Assembly: GCA_037157565.1 (NCBI GenBank)
Contig: JAZHRO010000013.1
Coordinates: 114,590,001 to 114,654,000, forward strand
Length of the DNA stretch: 64,000 nt
Reading direction: 5' to 3'
Origin: Thalassia testudinum
Taxonomy: Eukaryota; Streptophyta; Magnoliopsida; Alismatales; Hydrocharitaceae
Shown here in pieces: positions 21,540 to 34,282 of this stretch. The notes under the pieces are model-generated. The model saw nothing but the letters and a program-made list of their open reading frames with translations. It had not been told where the DNA came from and did no database searches. Position 1 is the first letter of the stretch, and each line of letters begins with the position of its first letter. Position numbers and translations under genes: made by a program.

Positions 21540-23392
21540 CTCCACGTTGCTTGATTCGCTTCCTTAGGTTCAGCCACCCCCCCCTAGCAGGCTCAACCAC
21601 CCCCCATAGTAGGCTCAGCCACTTCTTCGACAGTAGGTTCAGCCACCCCCCCAGTCATGTTTCGTACGACCCGGGGAGATGGCACGTTTACTACATATGG
21701 GGGGAAGGGAAAGAGGAAGGAGATTGCTCAGACCTTGCCAGACTGAGTAGAGATGATCCAGATTATGGAGGATCAGATGAGGGGGAGGGGGAGGAGGGAG
21801 AGGAGGAGGGTGAGGAGGCAGAGGATGAGATGGTGGGGAGTACACACCTAGTTCATGTCGACCCCTTAGCGGCGGACTCAAGTTTTGGTAAGAAATCATA
21901 TACCTTTAAGAAGTAAATTAATTATATGTTTTAATGTTTATTATAACTTAAAAAATATATAATGAATATGATTAATATTTACGCAGGTAGAGTAGCAAGA
22001 GGATGGAGGAAGACAAAAAATCTAGACCTCCAGCGTATCCCCGAGGGAGTGAGAATAACAATTAAGTTTAGAACCACAGGGGAGGTAGAGAATTACTTGG
22101 GCTTTATCAATCGAGTAGACACAATTGTTAAGTCCATTGTGTCATTTGCTACTTCGATTGGAGGAAGGTGCCCACAGAGCTGAAGAGGCAGTTCCTCCAT
22201 CAGTTGGAGGTAATTTTGTTTATAAAAGTTATTTCTTTTATAACTTTATCTTAAAATTATTATAAAGATTGACCAATATTTTTTAAAATTAATGTAGGCA
22301 AATTATGATTGGGGTGACGACCCCAATGCTTCCCAATATATCCTTAAGCACGTCGCCAAAATCCATAAAGATTGGAGGGTGGAGACCAAGAGAAATGTAA
22401 GAATTTTTAAACATTCATATTTTTTTATATACATAATTTCTTATATTGTTTCTAACAATTTATATTTAGTATTTAGTTTTTCTTGAACAAGAGTTCACCT
22501 GAGGAGGCAATGGATGATGATCCTCCTGATGTCATGCCTGACGATTAGAAGTAGGCATTGAGCATTGGCTGGATCCGAAGACGAAGGTTAGTAAGTAAAA
22601 AAAAAGGCCAATAGGGGTAAAGTTTCACCACAGACCTATTGTTTGGGTCGAAGGAGCATCAAGATAGTCAGGAGCTGTTATGTAAGTATTAGAACACTTT
22701 TCAGTTGAATATTACTTAATTTTTATGTTATTTTAACTTAATCGTATCGTTTTTATATTTTCAGTCCACTGCACATGATGGGATTGAAATAAATAAGATG
22801 GATGTCTACGAGGTCACCCACAATAAGGCTTCAGTTGAGGGTGCTCGTAAGTGGATTAATCAGTCATACCAGGAGAAACACGTAAGTTTCCTAAACTCAA
22901 AAAATTTATAACTTTGTATATATATTATAATAGTATTTTTTAGTACATTTAGGATCAAATGGTACAATTAGTACATCCCCCCCACTGACGAGACCTCCGG
23001 GAGTGTCCAATAGCCTTTAAATGTAGAGGAGGCATTTAGGATAGTGATGGCACCAAACTACGGTGGTTTCATTCGTAGTGCGGGGAGGGTGTACATGTTA
23101 TCCACCTGGTATGGGAGGAAGGGTGCCGTCTCATTTATTATCGTCGATTAGCTGCATAAAAAGATTGACACATTACAGAGATGAGAGGAGGAGAGGGAGA
23201 AGAGAGAGGTAGAGATGAATAATAAGATGAATGCCATGGATGATATGCTTCAGACTCTTATAGCCCTTCTTCAGAAGAAAGGTCAGTCAGAGCATCCATC
23301 TTCCACAAATCCCAGCATCTACAGACGAGGCGACGATGACTCCATGGGTAGTGCAGGTCGAGATGGTGGCATTGGGGTAGCTGTATCTTGAT
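21540..23392 (+). pseudogene. TNPA/Transposase_24-like gene of CACTA M (multi-exon, decayed)
   Basis: Exon-like segments lie at about 21540-21916, 21985-22206, 22297-22398, 22470-22680, 22765-22879 and 22949-23392, separated by AT-rich stretches with TATxGCAG-type ends. The first encodes a Pro- then Glu/Gly-rich tail (EGEGEEGEEEGEEAED). The second has RGWRKTKNLDLQRIPEG and VEYLGF-like VENYLGFINRVDT. The fifth has EINKMDVYEVTHNKASVEGA, the THxK block of Transposase_24. The last has a Lys/Glu/Arg coiled coil followed by MNAMDDMLQTLIALL. Presumed role: binding the GCCGTCGG subterminal repeats and helping TNP2. Stops interrupt the fourth and last pieces. It sits just before the 3' subterminal repeats, the expected place. 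Confidence 0.7.
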
Positions 23393-23559
23393 TTCTATCC
23401 AATTTCTTTTCTTATATTTTTCATGTAACATTTTTTATGTAAATATTTCATTTTCAAACTTATAATGTACTAGATTTTATATTTATGAAATATAAATTTC
23501 TGTTCATTTTCATTTTAAGTAGGTTTAGTAGGTAGTTTCCATCATTTGGTAATTAAAAA

Positions 23560-24105
23560 AAAAACCCATACATTTGTCGTTGGTTATTTGAATAATCGAC
23601 GGCATATATGTCACAGTAAAAATATTTTTGCCGTCGTTAATCTAATATTCGATGGCATAGAAGATTTAGAAGAATCACTATTTCCATTTTATGTCGTTGC
23701 TTTTTATAATAAGTGATGGCAAAAATATTTGTACCATCGCATATTTCCAGTCGGTTATTTTAATAACCGACGACAAAAATATTTTTACTGTCGCTTCTAT
23801 AAGCGACAACATTTTCTTTAAATGGCGTCAAAACTGAAAAAATGGCATGTTAACGCATGAAAGAGTAACTTAACAACGTCATCGCTTTTTTAAGTAAGCG
23901 ACGAAAAATCTTATTTTCGACGATTAGAAATCGACGGAAAAATATCTAATTGGTCTACTGGACGAACAATATTTCGACGTCGGATGTTCCTTGTAACAGA
24001 AGGGAAAAAGAAATAGTGACATTACTTATGCCGTTGCTTTTTAACGTCGGTTATAATCGCTTTGCCGTCGATTTTCAACCGACGGTAAAAGTTGAACTTG
24101 TAGTG
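23560..24105. repeat. 3' subterminal and terminal repeats of CACTA M
   Basis: Multiple direct and inverted copies of GTCGTTGGTTATT, GACGGCAAAAATATTTTTAC and similar, ending ACGGTAAAAGTTGAACTTG followed by TAGTG at 24105, the complement of CACTA. Mirrors the left end at 2601-2900. Confidence 0.78.
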
Positions 24106-24108
24106 CAT

Positions 24109-24621
24109 AGTAGGATAAATAAGGTGACATTTTAACATCATTAAAAGGGATATAAACGTCATAGTAGGATTAAATGTCATCAAAAGGTGCATGAGGTAAC
24201 ATTTAAATGTCAATATAAAATGTGTAAGAAGATATTTAAACGTTGTTAAAAGTCATATAAGATGATGTTTAAATGTCTTTAAAAGCAATCTAAAGTAACG
24301 TTTAAACATGTCAGTATGATACATAAGGAGACGTTTAAACGTCATTAAAGATTTTGTAGAAACTTAGGGAAAGGTTAAAGCGACGTTTAAACGTCTTCCA
24401 AATTACTTAATGTGACATTTAAATGTTATCTTACGTAAGATATGGTGACGTTTAAACGTTTTCATAGTTATTTTTTGGTGACGTTTTAATGTTGTTAAAA
24501 GATATCTAAGACGACGTTTGCATAGGTTCGGTAACATGGTAAGACTTTTAAGAGACATTTAAACGTCACCTTAGATGTTATATGCAATGTTTATTTAACG
24601 ACAGCAGAATTCTTTTTAGTG
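24109..24621. repeat. Subterminal repeat array of N, right part, with probable right end
   Basis: Continuation of the GACGTTTAAACGTC array beyond M (a perfect copy lies near 24385). The sequence TTCTTTTTAGTG at 24610-24621 reads CACTAAAAAGAA on the minus strand and is a plausible right terminus of N. Less regular GACGTT repeats continue to about 24775, so the true end is uncertain. Confidence 0.55.
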
Positions 24622-24779
24622 GCGTTTGATTTTCGACGTCGATATAGACCTAAGACGGCGCACTTAAGGAGATGTTTATGGTGACATTTTTTTAATGTCT
24701 ACAAAAACTTATGGCGATATTTATTTCACTTATGGTGACGTTAAATAAACATCACCTAAACTTGGCACACCGAAATGGA

Positions 24780-26548
24780 CTTGGGTTAAACCAGCCTTGA
24801 ATTACTTGACTAGCCAGAAGGGTGGGACCCCCCAGGACACCTTGCACGAAGGGACACCACTAAAGGTTAATGTGGTTACTACATCGACCTTTCTTATCAC
24901 CAGTTGGTCCAAATAGACAAGGCCCTGATTTTCACCCAATTAAACTTTAGTTACTAAGTAAGTTAATCCTGCCTAGGGTACGTCTACTTAGTTATAGTCT
25001 TAGGCTTGAAGTGCTCTTGGAATGTGGTTGGGTGTTATGGGGTTATTGCCCTTAAAAATTAAATTTAGTAGTGTGAAGTGCACAGACAAAGGGTTTTCAA
25101 TACGAGCTTTAATTGGTGTAGTGGCTTTTATGGTTCAAGTGCTTGTATTAATTTCTTTTCGGATTTTCTTATTTAAGTCAATTCAAATAAGGTTGTAGTG
25201 GAGCACACAACAGGTTTTGCAAGTCTCAATTTTTTATATGAATTTCCTTTAAGTATGGAATGCAAATGTGCTCTACCTTAGTGTGAAAATCCTAATATCA
25301 GATAGGTCTATATGATGATTTTAAGTCCAACAAGGTAGAAGTGATACGACCCAATCAAGAAAAACAATGGTCCTAATGCACCACTACTAAGTGAAATAGA
25401 CCTAAAGGGTTGCCTAGGTTGAAATGTAAATCGGTTTAATTCAGGTAGGCGAGGGGGTTAATCAAGAAATCAACCTCACCTACTATGAAAATAAATTTGA
25501 TTCAAAACAGTTTAGGTCTCTAGAAAAAATTAAACCCTAAAGTTTGATGTCCTAGGGTTTATGCTCTTTTAAAACTCTGCATCAGACCTTATTCTGAATT
25601 GAAATCAGTTCCCAGATCAGTAAAGGAATCTAAATAAAATGAAACTTGACAGAGATATTCCTTTTTCAATAAGTCATTCAGGAAATATTTTTCTGAAATT
25701 TTTACTTTTTTAATTGAATAAATAGGAATTTTTAATTGTCTGAGGGTCAGATATGGGATTTTGAACCCTACTCGGTTTTCCACTTTAAAACAGTATCAAA
25801 TAAATTCTGAAAATTCGGTAAAAACATGGAAATGAAAGATAATTTGATCATCTTTCAAACCCTACCATTTTTGGTCAGATCAAATTCGTGGATTTTTCGA
25901 ATTGCTATTTGAAATTGGAAATGTTTCGAATCTGGGTCAGTTTGACCCCCTTGTAATTCACAAATTTTGACAAATTTTATACTTTGAATTTCTTCAAATG
26001 AATGGTGTCATTTGAAAGATAGTTTGAAAATAAAGCTTGTGCATAAATTTCAAACTTTTTCGTTTGATATATTTTTGGAAATTAAAATTTTAAATCGCTC
26101 CTTGAAATTAGGCTGAAAATTAGGGATGTGGTGGAAAGGCTTTTGAAAGGTTTGAAATTCAAATTTCAAACCTTCCCACCAAAATGATTTTTTTTTTATT
26201 TTTTTTAAAATTTTTCATTTTTTTTGGAGGGAATTTTTTTTTTCAAATTTTCTCTTTTTTTTCAAACAAACTAATTCTAACCTAAGATTCAAAAGAAATC
26301 CTAATCTAACTACCTAATTTTTTTTAATTTTTTTTACGAAAATAAGTAGATTTTTTTTTTCATAAAGCAAAATCTAACTAAGATCTACCTAGGGTTCATG
26401 AACAGAAACCTAAAACTAAAGTAGAGAGGATGTGCACCTAATTTTCTTTTTTGCTACGCTTGCCATGTGTGTAGATCTGTTCTTGTTTTCTTGCACATCA
26501 AAAAGCAAAGATGTTAAACAAATCCAAATTTAAAAACTCACCCATTGC
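24780..26548 (-). other. Leader of Athila-like element C, truncated
   Basis: Noncoding, minus strand, starting at the primer site of LTR C. Stretches match the L and G leaders in the same order, for example CACATTCCAAGAGCAC followed by GAGTAGA/AGTAGAC and later GGTTTAACCCAAGTCC. It stops at about 24780, just before the position where the open frame would begin, against the N repeats. T-rich and A-rich runs occur at 26190-26350. Confidence 0.6.
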
Positions 26549-26568
26549 CTCCCTGACAGCGCTGCCAT
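26549..26568 (-). promoter_or_regulatory. Primer-binding site of element C (tRNA-Asp type)
   Basis: On the minus strand TGGCAGCGCTGTCAGGGAGG, next to the LTR end CCTTGTCA. A diverged copy of the tRNA-Asp site. It fixes the orientation of the A/B/C LTR family. Confidence 0.72.
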
Positions 26569-26569
26569 T

Positions 26570-28717
26570 TGACAAGGTGTTTTCGCGTGTGTTTTAAAAT
26601 ACATAGGAATTCGTAGTATAGTTGCGCTAAACCCTCAATAATAAATATTTAGTTTACAAAACTCGATTGATTTTATATTTTTGAGTCCTGATCATTCGTC
26701 TTTAGGAGGTGTGAAAACTAGTTGAGATTTAAATCCACTTTTTCTTGCCTAAATCTCATCTAACTTAATCTTTTTGGTCTTTTTGTATTTTGCAATTTTT
26801 TTTATGTTTTCGATTTTTATTTTGAAAAGCGAAATGAAACCTAATATGAAACCACCTAGATCTATCTAGGCATCTGCAACCTTAACTGCCTATGTGCATC
26901 TAAGTGAGGCCATGGTGGCCGTGCATGGTGTGACAAACCTAAAGGGGATGTTCCTAAGTACACTAATAGGCATGCATCAAAGTTGTAGGCCATGAAGATA
27001 ATAGCACACACATAAAACCACTAGACAAGAGTATCGTGCATCAAAAATTATGTCACTATAAAATCCGGATACATGAAAATAAAGCTAAACTAAAGAAAGG
27101 GATTAATCAATTGAGGCTATGGGGAAGCCTTCTTGGTCGTCCACTAAGAAGAAGGAGAGGGACGTGTGCACTCAAGCAGAGAGGAGGGTATTTCACCCTT
27201 TCTCTACCAATGGCTATCCTTGAGAAGATCTTGAAGAGGGTCTCCTCTATGGTTGTTTAAGAGAAAAAGAAGATGGGGCGTGGACTCATCTTTTAAGGAA
27301 AGGGAAGAGGGCACGCCCATGAAGAAGAGGAGAAGAGGGTGGTGGACCCTTTCTCTTCTAGCCGTCCTTGAAGCCTTGGAGGAGAATACCTTGGAGCTTC
27401 ACTTGGTCATCCATGGAGGAGCACCTTGGAGATTCACCTAGCTGTTCATGGAGGAGGAGAGTGAACGGCCTTTGGAGGTAGGAAGGGAGGGTTTGGTGGT
27501 TGCAAGTTCAAAATGGGGAGAAGAGAATTCCATGTGGGTGATGCTTTTCTCTTGGCTTTTATTGGAAGGCCTCTTTTGGTCGCCACTTTTGGTGGCTCCC
27601 AAAATAGAAGTCTCCACCTTTGGTGGCCTTAGTGTTGACGACCAAAAATAGGGAGGGTAGATTAGGAAGGTTTGTTTGGAAGGTATGCGTGTGGTTTGAA
27701 TTTTGTAGAACTATGTTGTGGGTGTTGGTAGGATTAGGTGTTAAATAGGTTGGGTCAATTTAGATTAGATGGTTGTGGACCTAATTAGGCTTAGGAGAGT
27801 CTAATTGGAGAGGGGTGAACCTAATTGGGTCTAGGTCAAGTCTAATTGGATGTGTGTGTGTGGTTTGACTAAGGTAATCCTAATAGGTATGAGACAATTA
27901 GATCCTGGGTGGATCCAATTGGGTTAGGTGCACCCAATCAACTGTAGATGCATCTAATTAGGTATGGGCTCACTCAATTGGGTTAGGGATAGGATAAGTA
28001 AGGGTATGGATAGTGGGATAGGCTTAGGAGGCCTCTAATTAGGTTTCCTAAGGTGTTTGGTAGGGTTTCTAGGTAAAAATGGGCAAGCTAGGGCTTCTAG
28101 CACCAAAAAAAAAAACCAGAGATGACCTCCAGACATCCAAACAAATGATCAGATGTCCAAAATTGGATGTCTGGAAGTAAGGTTAGATGTCTAATTCTGT
28201 GTCAGTGTGAGTTTTAACTTCCTAGGTTGATTTTCTGCAAAAATTAGACATCCAGCCTAATGTCTGGATGTCCTAAAAGGTGTTGGAGAGTGGGTTTTGG
28301 GTTTTCTAAGGTAGGTTTCGGTTCCTATTTGTTTAGGAGAGGGATAAGGTGGACAAGAATATGGATAGTGCTATCCATGCTTGGTTTCTAAGGCTAAGAT
28401 ATCCTAATGGAAGTGGTTTTGGGTTTGGGAAGGCTGTCCTAAGGTTTCTAAGGGTAGAGATAAGGCTATCCTCCTCGCTCCTCTTGTCTGGATCAGTCTT
28501 CTTCTATCTATATTGCTTTGTTCTACTCCTTCTCGCATCCTGGATCACTTTATTACCCGCAAATAACAACAAAAACATTAAATAGCAAGATATCTCATCT
28601 TATTCTATATAAAATGATGCAATGCATGATATGCATGATATGGGTGCAATATTCACAAATTAAGATAAGTTTAAACATTATTTAGGTTGATTAGGACCTA
28701 TGATTGCTGCGTAATTA
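26570..28717 (-). repeat. 5' LTR of element C (family A/B/C), minus orientation
   Basis: 2148 bp. On the minus strand it begins TAATTACGCAGCAATCATAG (TGATTGCACAGC in copies A and B) and ends CCTTGTCA. The T-arm-like motif is at 26683-26709. Its outer edge at 28717 touches LTR D with no spacer. No matching 3' LTR is seen to the left. Confidence 0.75.
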
Positions 28718-29979
28718 CCCTTTAGTCGTCAAGCGCTGGGCACACCTAATCTATCTGCCATTTTGATCTCATTGATCATGTGCATGCATGTGTGTGTGTG
28801 TGCACGTGCAGACATGTGCCGTGTGCATGGGCCCAGGTGGGCGAGCGTGTATGTGGGCCTGTAATGGGCCGAGACTGTGCAATGGGCTTAAATAGATAAA
28901 AATCCACCCAATAAAAATTAGGTTGGGCCTCGAGTAGGGTATGGTCCCACCCCTTATGGGGTGCTGCATATCCCTGAAAGAGGCTTGATCGCCCATTAAC
29001 CAATTTTTGTTAAGAGAGAAAAGAATGGTCTTAAGTTGTGCAAAAATCAGCTAAATTGGCTAAGTGTGGAATGTAAGAGTGCACAGTGAAGGAGTTAAGA
29101 AAAGAAAGAAATTAAGACAAAGAGAAGAAAAAGACAGAGAGCTTAAAAGAAGAGTGAAGTTAAAGGGGAAGAGATTAGAAAGAATTATATAAAGAAAAAT
29201 AAAAAGAGAGACAGATGTCTGTTGCCTTGATTAGAAGTCTAACTTTGAACTTTAACTCCTCTGATTTTCTTAAAAGACGTCAGATGGAGAAAAGAAAAGG
29301 CTGAGTTAAGAAAAGAAAGAAATTAAGACAAAGAGAAGAAAGAGTCAAAGAGCTTAAAGGAAGAGTGAAGTTAAGAGAGATGAGATTAGAAAGAATTATA
29401 TAAATAAAAATAAAATGAGAGACAGACGTCTGTTGCCTTGAAAGAAGTCTAACTTTGAACTTTAAGTCATCTAATTTTTATAAAAGACATCTGATGGAGA
29501 AAAGAAAAGGCTTAGTTAAGAAGAGATTGATTCAAGTTTTATATTGTAATATGAGGCCCTATATTCATTATATGCTATTTCTGTCTCACATTTTTTTAAT
29601 AACTTGTAATAAACATTCTTCTACTTGGTTTTTATTGCAAATCATTCTTGTACACTTATTTCTACGGGTGGAATAGTACATGTATTAATTGTCTAATCCT
29701 ATGTGTAACTATTCATGTGCTTATATATGTAATTATAGATTTGATTAATTAAGTAATTAGTAATTAAGCATTAGAATGATATGGTGAAGTAGAAATTATG
29801 ATTATGCCTCAGTGAACGACCCGGACTCAACTAGTTAAAAAAGAATTGAAACTAAAATGTTAGGTTAACTTAACCCTATACTACATAAATGACAATGATT
29901 CGAGTTAACCTAAGTCATTTCTTACATGATTCATTAAGACTTTTAACCTGAATTAATTGTGTTGAGAAATTACATATCA
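28718..29979 (+). repeat. LTR D (5' LTR)
   Basis: 1262 bp ending TTACATATCA. Aligns with LTR E. Contains a GT-rich microsatellite (about 28785-28800), a tandem duplication of a unit of about 210 bp (about 29092-29300 and 29303-29510) carrying GACAGACGTCTGTTGCC and AAAAGACGTCAGATGG, and the motif AACGACCCGGACTC near 29806-29828. Confidence 0.75.
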
Positions 29980-29985
29980 TTTTAA

Positions 29986-30003
29986 TGGCACTGTTGCCAG
30001 GGA
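29986..30003 (+). promoter_or_regulatory. Primer-binding site of D-E (tRNA-Asp type)
   Basis: TGGCACTGTTGCCAGGGA, six bases after the LTR end. Close to the complement of the tRNA-Asp 3' end. Confidence 0.78.
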
Positions 30004-31057
30004 GGTAATTGTAAAATATATTCGCCATTATCATTTTTAATTATTAGTTTGTAAATAATTCCTTTGTAGTTAGTTTTTATTTTTGTTTTATTTTTTTTTC
30101 TTTCAGGGATATCTCTACAGGTATTCTCAGGAAGAAGGCAGATTTTCTTTTCCCGCTTCCATTATACATATTCATTGTGAGTATTTCTTTCTTTAGTCTC
30201 TAGTGTAGATTATCTTGTTGTATTTAGTTTAGAAAATATAAAAAATACCAAAAATATTTATACTTTTTGACTAGTAGTAGCATATCTTTAGGCATATACT
30301 TCTAGGAGTACATTTACCTACTAGTATCGATTTGACTCAAGAATTTTTTATCTCGCATCAGTGGGAAAATTCGCAAAAACCCACGTAGATCCCTATCTTT
30401 GGACTAATAAGCAGGACCATATTTTTGTTGAAAAAATCTAAAAAGCGATCACATTTCTTTCTATTTTTTTTGTAAAAGATTAACTTAAAGGAGAAATTTT
30501 AAAAACTCGTGACATAAATCTATTTACAGATTGTATGCAGGTTTTTCTCATACACGTTTGTTGCATGCTATCACGCACACAATGCGATCATTAGAGTCAC
30601 ACGAGTCTATCATTTCTACCTCTCCTCTTTGCACCTCTTAGGGCTTTGGCTGAAGATTAACAAGTCTGTCTCACTACTAAAAGCCCCGCGGAGCCAATAG
30701 TAAGCAGTCTCGATCCGTGGCCTTTGAATTTAAGGATATGCACTTGCATAGACACATATAGGATGCGTATTTTGGATTGATATTACACTTGTTTGCGTCA
30801 CTATATTTTACGCGTATTCCTAGGATCTTCTTTTCCTTTGAAAAGAAAAAACCTGCTTTTCACGTTGTTTTCGGGTTTTGCTTGCCGTTTTTTTTCACAG
30901 TGGTGTGAGTGTGAGTTTGCACATTTTTGCATTTTATGCATGGGAGGCGATCACTGAAATCGTCTCTCGTATCTCCTTTAACAGGTTTGCTTAGATCGGT
31001 TGCACTGAAGCAACCAATTTCCCATCAAAATTCTCTTCATTTTCTACGTTTGATTCT
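30004..31057 (+). other. 5' leader of D-E
   Basis: About 1 kb of noncoding sequence with TTGTGAGTATT (30176) and TTTAACAGGTTTGC (about 30978) that could be splice sites. No domain. The gag start codon follows at 31058. Confidence 0.5.
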
Positions 31058-32878
31058 ATGGATCAATCGCAGAACCTGAATCTCGAGATCCCTTCTTCTT
31101 CTTCTAGTTCGGGGGAGATGCCGCATTTGATATTCATGAGGCTCTCCTAAGCCAGAATCTACAAATTCTCGAGCAGAACCACCAAATTAATTTGTTGATG
31201 GCTGCTCACAAGAACCTAAAAAATCTGTAGGCAAGTCCTCCTCCTTGACCTGAGGCAGGTCCTGATCCACTTGATTATCCTCTTCCACCTCGTCATAGGC
31301 CTCTACTCCGAGACTTCTATAATCCATCTAATGCACAAGTAGAGCGTAATGTTAGGATTCCTGTTGGGGAAAATGACATAGAATTAAAGCTAAATATTAT
31401 AGGTCTAATCCCACACTTTCACGGGTACTCATTCGAGGATCCATTCCAACACATTGAAGATCTAAAAAATCTATCTCAGACTCTTGGTCCTCAAAATCAA
31501 AGTCGGGAAATCCTACTAATGAAAATATTCTCCTTTAGCATTAAAGACAAAGTCGCTTATTGGTACCGTGCAATCGCACGACCTATCTCGACTTGGAACG
31601 AACTCGAATCTTCATTTTTGAAGAAATTCTTTCCTATAGGTCACACCGATGCCCTTAGGTGAGCTATCACTACCTTTACTCAAAACCAAGGAGAGCCAAT
31701 TCATTAAGCGTGGGAGTGCTTTCATGAATTGCAAAGGAAATGCCCACATCACGACATCCCTCGTTCGTAGCTAATGCATATCTTTTATTACAGATTCCAA
31801 GAGAGAATCACAATCTGATCAATGCCTCTTGTGGAGGGAACTTCTTGAATCACAACGAAGAATCCGCCTCATAATTGGTTGAAGGGATGGCAGAAAACTC
31901 GATCAACAATGCATCAATGTCGCAGTTCACGCGAGGAAACATGCACCAAAATCCACATCAAAACTCGCATCATAAGGGCATTCACAAAATCGACAACCCA
32001 TCTAGTTCAAGGGATTTAGAGATTATAGCTGAAAAACTGGACAAGGTTGACATCGTAGCGAAGCATCTCGACAAGGTCTGCAAAACGATGAAAAATCTTA
32101 CACCTCTACTTGCTAAGCAGAATCTCGAGGGTTTACCTATTTCGCAAATCCTCGCGGGGAGAGAATTTGTGAATAATCTGGATTCTAGAGATCCTTCTTC
32201 CTTGGGTATACCCCTTACTCATTCACCAACCCAAGGAGGGACCTTTGTGCCATCATTCCCACCTCTATCCCCTCCCCCTGCTTTTGTAGAAAACACACCG
32301 AATCTTTATAATTTGTATGCCATCTAGGAGAATGCTCCTAGATCAAACCCATATTCAAATACCTATAATCCTGGATGGAGAAACCACTCAAACTTCTCTT
32401 GGGCTAATCAAAATCAAAGACCTACATATCAAAATCTGACCCATCAAAACCCTCTTTTATTGCCTTCTAAGCAACTAAATGCGAGGCCCTTTCACGCAAG
32501 TACGCAGACTACTCAAGGCTGAGTAGAGATACGTAGCTCGATCGGATTTTGCAAGCTATGACAAAAAGTCAACGACAAAATACTGAAGCTCTCACTAAGA
32601 TTCAAAGGCAATGTAAGGTAGAATTGGCTGATTTATGAAATCAAATCAAGCTTTTGGCTGAGTCTTGTCATCCAAGTACTCTTCTATCTCAGCTAGTTTC
32701 AAATCCTAGGAATCTGCTAAATCCTAGGCAACATCAGGGCCAAGCACACTTCATTAATCAGGCCTTTGATTTGAATCAAAATCCACCCTCTGCACCTCCT
32801 GAGAGTGATCTTCTAAATCGACATCAGCAGCCTTTATTGTATCAAAATGATCCACCTATCATTTCAAATCAAAATTGA
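31058..32878 (+). pseudogene. Athila-type gag of D-E (stops and frameshifts)
   Basis: Gag forms the particle that packages the retrotransposon RNA. The Retrotrans_gag domain lies at about 31390-31870: LIPHFHGYSFEDPFQHIED, KIFSFSIKDKVAYWYRA, STWNELESSFLKKFFP and the CPHHDIP block follow the family order (FHG..P..HL, W..LxxxFLxKYFP, CPHHQI). In another frame NASCGGNFLNHNEESAS and LVEGMAENS match the end of the domain. YNPGWRNHSNFSWANQ at about 32360-32410 is a signature of Athila gag. The open stretches 31875-32327 and 32654-32878 are its C-terminal parts. Several stops (within 31130-31260, at about 31660, 31705 and 31770) and frame changes make it inactive. No zinc knuckle is seen, which is normal for Athila. 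Confidence 0.85.
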
Positions 32879-33051
32879 TCTTTGCTGCTCTTTCGTTGAT
32901 TGACTCACTTATCCTATTTGCCTCATTCTTTAATATCGATCCAAATCAATTTTATCTTTTATAAGATCCACTCGTATCTGAATGAGATTTTAACATGAAT
33001 CTGATTTTGGTTTTGCAAGATCTATTCTAGGCAAAAATCAGGGTGAGTTTA
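32879..33051 (+). other. Short D-E internal remnant after gag
   Basis: No recognisable protease motif. It ends at GTTTA (33047-33051), the possible target site of LTR H1. Confidence 0.35.
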
Positions 33052-34282
33052 TGTTCGTGGCGTAGATTGCGTAGAAAATTAACACGTTGTAGTATAACGT
33101 GAAATACATCTTGAGCAAATACATTAACGGAACTTGGTGAGTCTTGGTCGATCACAGGGAGGCAGAAAACACTTTTGATTTCATACACTTGTTCTCAAGA
33201 TGATTACTAAAGAATAGAAACAATCAATTATAATATTTACATTACAAAGAGATTGAATTTGATAGAATGAAGACATGAAAGTAAACTACTACTAATTTAA
33301 CAGAACGAGGGCACCACGGGTAGTTCGTGGCGGCCTTTTGGAGAGGTTGAGAAGAGCATCAACAATTCGTCAGGGTGGCTCAACGGATGCTTTAGACGGA
33401 GGTGCAGAGACGGATGCAGAGAAGATGGGAAGAAGAAGAAGAGAGAAAGGTGGAAGAAGAAAAGAATTATGAGAAGTTCTTTCGAAGGGAGGCGCTTTAG
33501 CCTCTTTTTATAGCTTTGATGGGGGGCAAAGAAGGAATTTGGCCCCTTAAATCCATGCAAATGCCTTGGATTAATCAGATTCGTTGATCGGGAGATCAAT
33601 GGCCCTGATTAAGCCTTCCAAATCCTTCTTTTATCCCCGGTTGAATCTGGTGCTGCCATGTGGTAGCCTGTGAGCCCTCGGATGAAGATCGCGCGACTCC
33701 TACTCACCTGCACTCACCCTTTGCTTTCTCTCCTCGTCGCTCGCCTCTTTTGAGTGCCCAAACCTTAGCTGTCTGATCGTAAGATCGGATGGCTTAAACG
33801 CACGCTCGATCGTGCCTTGAAAATCCTAAAGCACGCTCACGTGCATTTCCGCACGTATCATCACTCACGTCTGCATCCAACGCTCTTGCTCCTACCATGC
33901 GTTCACTGTCGAGCCGCTCGATGGAGATCCGACGGTTGAATTCCCTCTGCGTTTGCCGCTTCTTTTAATTCCACACCTGGCATGCTTTGATCTTGCACCA
34001 CTCGTCTCATGGAGAGTGCGCTAACCAACACGCTACACTCACGAGTTGGTTGCGTTTAAGTTTTGTTAGCACGCGTTCTCAGCCGTTAGATGGGAATCCA
34101 ACGGTCGAGATCTCATCCCATCTGATGTTGTGGCTGAGGGCGGGTGGCATGGCTGCATCGCGGTTGTTGGGTGACAATCCAACGACCCGCGGTTCTCCTT
34201 CCCAACTGGGGCGTGGTGAGGGGAGGCTGCGATGGCACCACGTGGTGCCATCGTGGCCATCCATCTTCTTGTATCTGATGAC
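33052..34282 (-). repeat. LTR H1 (Athila-like), minus orientation, 3' part only
   Basis: On the minus strand it ends CACGAACA at 33052 and carries a TATA box CTATAAAAAG (33504-33513) and the T-arm-like motif (33143-33163). It is cut at 34282 by LTR H2 at the GATGGCC...GATGAC position, which corresponds to an internal point of H2 near 35490-35530. The remaining part of H1 was not found. Confidence 0.65.

Larger units (their letters stand above)
2601..24105 (+). mobile_element. CACTA (En/Spm) DNA transposon M, with nested insertions
   Basis: The left end begins CACTTTTAGAAAACTGGG and the right end, read on the minus strand, begins CACTACAAGTTCAAC, both followed by GCCGTCGG/ACCGTCGG-type subterminal repeats. 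The 3-bp duplication CAT flanks it at 2598-2600 and 24106-24108, as expected for CACTA elements. Inside, in order, are a TNP2-type transposase gene with DUF4218 and DUF4216-like parts and a TNPA-like gene, both on the plus strand. The 21.5-kb length is inflated by solo LTRs A and B and by retrotransposon L; without them M would be about 8.7 kb. The coding regions contain many stops, so M is a fossil that might be mobilised only in trans. Confidence 0.88.

Noticed and set aside
28785..28805. GT/TG microsatellite and, at 53054-53078, a GA microsatellite as separate loci of interest
   Set aside because: Short simple repeats inside LTRs, without further structure.
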